From: OAS926 sp035503715
GTDB lineage: Bacteria > Pseudomonadota > Alphaproteobacteria > Rhizobiales > Rhizobiaceae
DNA length: 35,335 bases
Direction of reading: 5' to 3'
NCBI GenBank assembly: GCA_035503715.1
Contig: DATJTE010000200.1
Location: 1 to 35,335, forward strand
Shown here: in pieces, positions 31,469 through 35,335 of the stretch
How positions within the stretch are numbered: position 1 is the stretch's first letter
Layout of the letters: each line of letters begins with the position of its first letter
Translations under genes and position numbers: made by a program
The notes under the pieces: model-generated
Database searches by the model: none
Seen by the model: only the letters and a program-made list of their open reading frames with translations
Told to the model about the DNA's origin: nothing

Positions 31469-32713
31469 GTGACCGGCGGAGAGAGCAGCGAGGCGCGCGA
31501 CATCGCGGAAGCGGTCGCGCGCCGCAGCTACGGCAAGCTGCTCGCCTTTCTCGCCGCTTCGATGCGTGACGTTTCCGCCGCCGAGGACGCGCTGGCGGAC
31601 GCGTTTGCATCGGCGCTCGCCGAATGGCCAGTCAAGGGATGTCCCGCCAATCCGGAGGCATGGCTGATGACTGTCGCCCGCCGAAAGATCATAGACGCCG
31701 TCCGCCGCCGCAAGACACGCGAAGCTTCGGCCGGCGAACTCCTGCGCCTCGCAGAGGACGTCACCGTGACAGACCTTGCCGAAATCCCCGACCGCCGGCT
31801 CGCGCTGATGTTCGCCTGCGCGCATCCGGACATCGATGCCAGCGTGCGCGCGCCGCTCATCATGCAGACCGTGCTCGGCCTGAACGCCAACGCGATCGCC
31901 TCGGCCTTCCTCACCTCGCCCGCCGCGATGGGCAAGCGTCTGGTGCGCGCAAAAGAGCGGATCAAGGAAAGCGGCATCGCTTTCGCCGTGCCCGAGCGCG
32001 CCGAAATGCCCTCTCGGCTCGAAGCCGTGCTCGACGCGATCTACGCCGCCTTCTCCGAAGGCTGGGCCGATCCGGGCGGCACCGATGTCGCCCGCCGCAA
32101 CTTCAGCGAGGAAGCAATCTTCCTGGCGCGGCTGGTTGCCGACCTCCTGCCGCAAGAGCCCGAGGCGCTCGGCCTGCTCGCTCTCATTCTTTACACCGAC
32201 GCGCGACGCTCCGCGCGCCGCGACGCGCAAGGTGAGTATGTGCCGTTGGCCGAGCAGATCCCGGCATCCTGGGATGGCGACATGATCGCCGACGCGGAAA
32301 CAGCACTGCGCCGGGCCGGCACAATGCAGCGTTTCGGCCGCTACCAGCTCGAAGCGGCACTGCAGTCCGCGCATGTCCACCGCTGCAAAACCGGAGCTGA
32401 AAACTGGGCCGAGATCGTCCAGCTCTATGACGCGCTCTTTGCCCTCACTAGTTCGCCTGTGGTCGCCATCAATCGCGCGGTTGCGCTTGCCGAGGTCGAA
32501 GGACCACAGGCGGGCCTGGCATCGCTTCAGACGATCGCGTCCGACACGCGGCTCGCCGACTACCAGCCCTATTGGGCCGCCCGCGCCGATCTCCTGGCGC
32601 GCTCGTCCAACCACGCCGAAGCGCATCAGGCCTACGAGACCGCCATCGGCCTCGAGCGCGATCCCGCCGTGAAGCGCTTCCTGAGAAAACGGCAAATGAT
32701 GCTGCGGAATTGA
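31469..32713 (+). CDS. ECF42 sigma factor with long C-terminal extension
   Basis: A 414-residue RNA polymerase sigma factor of the ECF42 group. Region 2 is at about 14-80 (LLAFLAASMRDVSAAEDALADAFASALAEWPVKG, NPEAWLMTVARRKIIDAVRRR) and region 4 at about 118-165 (ALNA-type helix-turn-helix, here with the less canonical LGLNANAIASAFLTSPAAMGKRLVRAKERI). Beyond that, about 185-414 is the DUF6596/tetratricopeptide-like extension (YAAFSEGWADPGG; ALQSAHVHRC; SSPVVAINRAVALAEVEG), which in relatives is needed for activity instead of an anti-sigma factor. It starts at GTG with GGGA upstream. No anti-sigma gene is next to it, as expected for ECF42. Confidence 0.93.
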   Translation: MTGGESSEARDIAEAVARRSYGKLLAFLAASMRDVSAAEDALADAFASALAEWPVKGCPANPEAWLMTVARRKIIDAVRRRKTREASAGELLRLAEDVTVTDLAEIPDRRLALMFACAHPDIDASVRAPLIMQTVLGLNANAIASAFLTSPAAMGKRLVRAKERIKESGIAFAVPERAEMPSRLEAVLDAIYAAFSEGWADPGGTDVARRNFSEEAIFLARLVADLLPQEPEALGLLALILYTDARRSARRDAQGEYVPLAEQIPASWDGDMIADAETALRRAGTMQRFGRYQLEAALQSAHVHRCKTGAENWAEIVQLYDALFALTSSPVVAINRAVALAEVEGPQAGLASLQTIASDTRLADYQPYWAARADLLARSSNHAEAHQAYETAIGLERDPAVKRFLRKRQMMLRN

Positions 32714-32718
32714 AACGG

Positions 32719-33426
32719 CTATTGCCGTCCTGCAATCAGATTTTCTAAGACCGCCGCTTCTCCCTGCAGCACATTGAGGTCAACATCACCTTCGATGCCG
32801 TCGACGCGACCCTTGTTGTGGTACTGCCAGTAGATCCAGTCTTCGTGACCGGGATGCGCAGCGAGTGATCGCACCCAGCGATGACGCTCCGGCACGGCGC
32901 TGCCGTAAAGATCGATCGCCTCGCCGATGATATAGACGATCGCCGGCTTGCCGAACGCGGCTTCGACCGGATCGAGGAAGGCCTTCAGCTCCGCTGCGAA
33001 CGTTGCAAGCGACGGCTGCTCCGGGCAATTGCCCCAGAATTCGATGTCCACCACCGGCGGCAGAAGCGACCCGTCGCGGGGCACGACGGAAATGAAGTTC
33101 TTCGCCTGGTCGGCGCCCGGCCGGCAGAAGGTGAAGAAGTGATACGCGCCGACCGCAAGTCCCGCAGCACGCGCGGCCTCGATGTTTCGCGCGAACGACT
33201 TGTCGATCCAATCGCCGCCCTCCGTCGCCTTGATGATCGCGAAGGAGACGTCGTCAGCCGCGACGCGGCGCCAGTCGATCACGCCCTGATGATTGGAGAC
33301 GTCGATGCCCCGCACGGGGTAGCGATCACGGTCCGGCGAAAATCCCATGAAGTAGAAGTAACCGCCAACGGCGGCGGCGCAAGCGGCGATGAGGAGACCG
33401 GAAGCAGCAAGGGCAAATCGTTTCAC
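32719..33426 (-). CDS. GH25-family lysozyme, membrane-anchored or secreted
   Basis: A 235-residue glycoside hydrolase family 25 protein that cleaves peptidoglycan between MurNAc and GlcNAc. An N-terminal apolar segment (about 5-25) is a signal or anchor and includes a Cys in IAACAAA that could be a lipobox-like site. The catalytic residues are seen as Asp42 in GIDVSNHQG and Asp126/Glu128 in PPVVDIEFWGN, with KATEGG and YHFFTFCRPG also present. GTG start at 33426 with no strong ribosome-binding site. It lies 61 bases after the RTX gene on the same strand. Confidence 0.9.
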   Translation of the reverse strand: MKRFALAASGLLIAACAAAVGGYFYFMGFSPDRDRYPVRGIDVSNHQGVIDWRRVAADDVSFAIIKATEGGDWIDKSFARNIEAARAAGLAVGAYHFFTFCRPGADQAKNFISVVPRDGSLLPPVVDIEFWGNCPEQPSLATFAAELKAFLDPVEAAFGKPAIVYIIGEAIDLYGSAVPERHRWVRSLAAHPGHEDWIYWQYHNKGRVDGIEGDVDLNVLQGEAAVLENLIAGRQ

Positions 33427-33487
33427 CGCCGCTTGTTCGGCGATGATCGTGTCGGGATTTGGTCAGGACGGTGGCGGTTCGCAGCCG

Positions 33488-35212
33488 TCAGATAATATGG
33501 AAGTCGAGTTTCGTCAGCGCCAGGTTCGGCGCGAGTGTCGCGATCTGCTGGCGCGCAGCGCCGCCAAGCCCGTCGGCATCGTAGAACAGTTTGCCGGTAT
33601 CCGTCTCATAGATGATGCGATCGTCGGTGTCATGCGCCAGGCCGGTGCTGCTTTTCCAGAATTTCTCCACGCCGAGCACGCCGGTCTTTGTGCCCAGCCC
33701 GCGCATTACCGCGTTTTCGAGACGGATCGTGTCCGCCGCAACGACGAAGTCGGTGATGCGGTCTACATTGGCCGCCGTCAGGGCAACGTTGAAGACGAAG
33801 AAATCGTTTCCGGTGCCACCCTTCAGCGTGTCCTTGCCCAACCCGCCGTTCAGCACGTCCGCAAGCGTGCCGCCGTCGAGGCTGTCATTGCCGGCGCCGC
33901 CGTTCAGCGTGTCCTTGCCGATCCCGCCATCAAGCTTATCCGCGAAGTTCGTCCCAGTCAGCGTGTCGTTGCCTGCCAGGCCTTCGATCACACGGCCAAC
34001 GACCGCGCCCGTCAGCGTATCGTTGCCGGCTGTTCCTGTTTTGCCCGGGTCGAAAATCTTGACGATGATGCCCTCTTCCCGCTTGTCATTGGTCAGGGCG
34101 ACGATCAGTTTCCCGTCGGCGCGCGTTTCGATCCGCGGGCTCTGGAACCAGTCCAGGTTCTTGCTTTGAACGATGAGTGTTTGAGTTCCGATCGCATTGC
34201 CCAGCCGGTCGTACACCTGCGCGACGATCTGCCCTTCGCCGACCTTGTCGTTTTCCCAGACCACAGCGAAGCGGCCGCCGGACAGCCCGGTGACATCGGC
34301 ATTGAATTGATTGCCGGCGAGCGCCGTATGGACAGCAAACTCCTTGCTCACCGCAACGCCATCGTTGTCGTAGATGCGCGCCTTGACGTTGTCGCCGTTG
34401 GAACCACCCGTATGGTCGATCCAGGTCACGACAAAACCGCCCGACGTCAGGGCTGCAATCCGGACATTGTTCTGCTGTCCCGCCACGACCTGGTTGACTG
34501 TCGTCGGACCAGCGACGCGCGCGCCCGTGTCGGAGATGATGAAGGCGCCGATGTTGCCGGTGTCGGTCGCGGACGTGATTGAGAAGCCGACCGCGACCTT
34601 GCCGTTCGTCAGCAACGCCATGGCCGGGGAGAATTGGTCATTCGTCGAGGACGGGCTCAGCTTGACCGCCGTGCCGCCGACATTAGCCGCGCTGAAAGGC
34701 CGGGCATGCAGTTGATCGAAGCCGTCGACCTCTGCGCGATAGACCATCAGTGTCTTGCCGCCGCCAATGCCGATCGCGTCGCCAAAGACGGGCAGCACGG
34801 CTGTATTGGGGATGATCGACAGCGGCCCGTCGATCGGCGCTCCGCCCGTCGTGTTGAACTCGCGCATCTCGATGGCGCCAGTCGACGAGAAGACGCCGAC
34901 GGTAGTCGGCGACGTCAAAGCCAGCGAGGCGCGAACGGACAGAGCCTGCGGCGAGTGCAGGATGGTCGTCTCGGCCGCTCCCGTCACGCCATAACTTCTG
35001 AACTTGAAGTCGGTGCTTGGGTTCAACTGATCGAGGTCGCGATAGGTCCAGGCAATTGTGAAGCCGCCACCCGGCAACGCCAGCAGGTCGTTGGTGACCG
35101 CTCCGCGTGGCGAGCCCATATCCACTGTCGCGGGAACCTCGACGACGATATCCGCGCCAAATTTCGTGAGCATGTCCGACCCCGCGACCCCATTGCGCGG
35201 TCGAAGTGGCAT
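33488..35212 (-). CDS. RTX calcium-binding repeat protein
   Basis: A 574-residue secreted protein. The first about 380 residues carry repeats of a beta-propeller-like kind (GGFTIAWTYRDL, NGKVAVGFSIT, GGFVVTWIDHTGG, GGRFAVVWENDKVG, DGKLIVALTND). Residues about 393-475 are RTX nonapeptide repeats (GTAGNDTLTG, LAGNDTLTG, GIGKDTLNGGAGNDSLDGG, GLGKDTLKGGTGNDFF), which bind calcium and fold outside the cell. The last 95 residues end in LTKLDFHII, consistent with the uncleaved C-terminal signal of type I secretion; no Sec signal is seen. AAGGGTC precedes the ATG at 35212; an ATG at 35173 is a second option. No ABC exporter genes are in the window. Confidence 0.92.
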   Translation of the reverse strand: MPLRPRNGVAGSDMLTKFGADIVVEVPATVDMGSPRGAVTNDLLALPGGGFTIAWTYRDLDQLNPSTDFKFRSYGVTGAAETTILHSPQALSVRASLALTSPTTVGVFSSTGAIEMREFNTTGGAPIDGPLSIIPNTAVLPVFGDAIGIGGGKTLMVYRAEVDGFDQLHARPFSAANVGGTAVKLSPSSTNDQFSPAMALLTNGKVAVGFSITSATDTGNIGAFIISDTGARVAGPTTVNQVVAGQQNNVRIAALTSGGFVVTWIDHTGGSNGDNVKARIYDNDGVAVSKEFAVHTALAGNQFNADVTGLSGGRFAVVWENDKVGEGQIVAQVYDRLGNAIGTQTLIVQSKNLDWFQSPRIETRADGKLIVALTNDKREEGIIVKIFDPGKTGTAGNDTLTGAVVGRVIEGLAGNDTLTGTNFADKLDGGIGKDTLNGGAGNDSLDGGTLADVLNGGLGKDTLKGGTGNDFFVFNVALTAANVDRITDFVVAADTIRLENAVMRGLGTKTGVLGVEKFWKSSTGLAHDTDDRIIYETDTGKLFYDADGLGGAARQQIATLAPNLALTKLDFHII

Positions 35213-35335
35213 TGACCCTTCGAAGCGGTCAACTAGCGGTTTAGCGGGGTTACAGGCACTGCGATTGTTAGAATCGGACCGCTAGCCGCGCTCCTTTCAT
35301 CAGCCGCGAGCGGTCGCGCGCAGCTATTCGCCTAG

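Noticed and set aside
31133..32695. 520-residue minus-strand frame opposite the ECF42 gene
   Set aside because: It is a shadow of the sigma factor and DGPF genes with no recognisable motif.
33820..34080. Short DNA repeats that could suggest a CRISPR array
   Set aside because: They are the coding repeats of RTX nonapeptides, with no constant spacer length and no exact repeat unit.
33389..34582. 397-residue plus-strand frame opposite the RTX gene
   Set aside because: Antisense shadow; the RTX nonapeptide repeats are only on the minus strand.
35213..35335. Possible gene at the right end of the window
   Set aside because: The stretch holds no convincing frame or RNA fold; it is probably the promoter region of the RTX gene.

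Overview
The window is ordinary chromosomal DNA of a high-GC alphaproteobacterium, most likely a Hyphomicrobiales (Rhizobiales) member close to Mesorhizobium/Phyllobacteriaceae. The reasons are the block rpoZ - rsh - acpS - lepB - rnc - era - recO, several proteins that look rhizobial (a TIGR02301-type secreted protein, a YgfZ/HD pair, a PhnA-like membrane protein, an ECF42-DGPF pair), and a long intergenic palindrome of a kind common in these genomes. I saw no tRNA, rRNA, CRISPR array, insertion sequence or phage gene. This assignment is my inference; no search was run.

Layout, left to right. (1) 1-4.3 kb: a VOC protein translationally coupled to cysS, a 48-residue small protein, a 143-bp palindrome, an SRAP/YedK DNA-protein crosslink repair protein and a Nudix hydrolase. 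(2) 4.3-9 kb: a secreted TIGR02301-like protein, two unassigned conserved-looking proteins, a dihydroorotase-family protein, and the coupled YgfZ and HD-hydrolase genes. (3) 8.9-10.7 kb: a TetR regulator divergent from a PspA-like and a YiaA/B-like gene, with three near-identical palindromes between them and a strong terminator at the end. (4) 10.7-14.4 kb: a RimK-type ATP-grasp ligase, a divergent C39-like peptidase, a GNAT acetyltransferase and an unrecognised protein with two C-terminal membrane helices. This compact four-gene locus is the best candidate for a little-described system. (5) 14.5-17.1 kb: an ECF sigma/anti-sigma pair, then a 24-residue membrane peptide plus a PhnA-like membrane protein behind a probable general-stress promoter. 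(6) 17.2-21.3 kb: an MFS transporter converging on a giant DUF2339 membrane protein. (7) 21.3-29.5 kb: thioesterase and recO, a MarR-GNAT fusion, then the core run rpoZ, rsh, acpS, lepB, rnc, era, DUF3601-like, all read leftward. (8) 29.7-35.2 kb: NYN (LabA-like) and family-5 uracil-DNA glycosylase genes, the DGPF/ECF42 module with a matching promoter, a GH25 lysozyme and an RTX protein.

How the genes fit together. The core run joins (p)ppGpp control (rsh), transcription (rpoZ), lipid acylation (acpS), protein export (lepB), RNA processing and ribosome assembly (rnc, era) and DNA repair (recO). Many starts are confirmed by 1- or 4-base stop/start overlaps: cysS/VOC, sigma/anti-sigma, membrane protein/GNAT, rnc/era, era/DUF3601 and recO/thioesterase. 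Regulation visible in the sequence includes the three TetR-type palindromes, a palindrome just before the MarR-GNAT start, and three ECF-type promoter matches.

Limits: domain names are by recognition of motifs and family resemblance. Start sites are chosen by ribosome-binding site, overlap and family length. GC statements rest on hand counts of a few 60-base lines.
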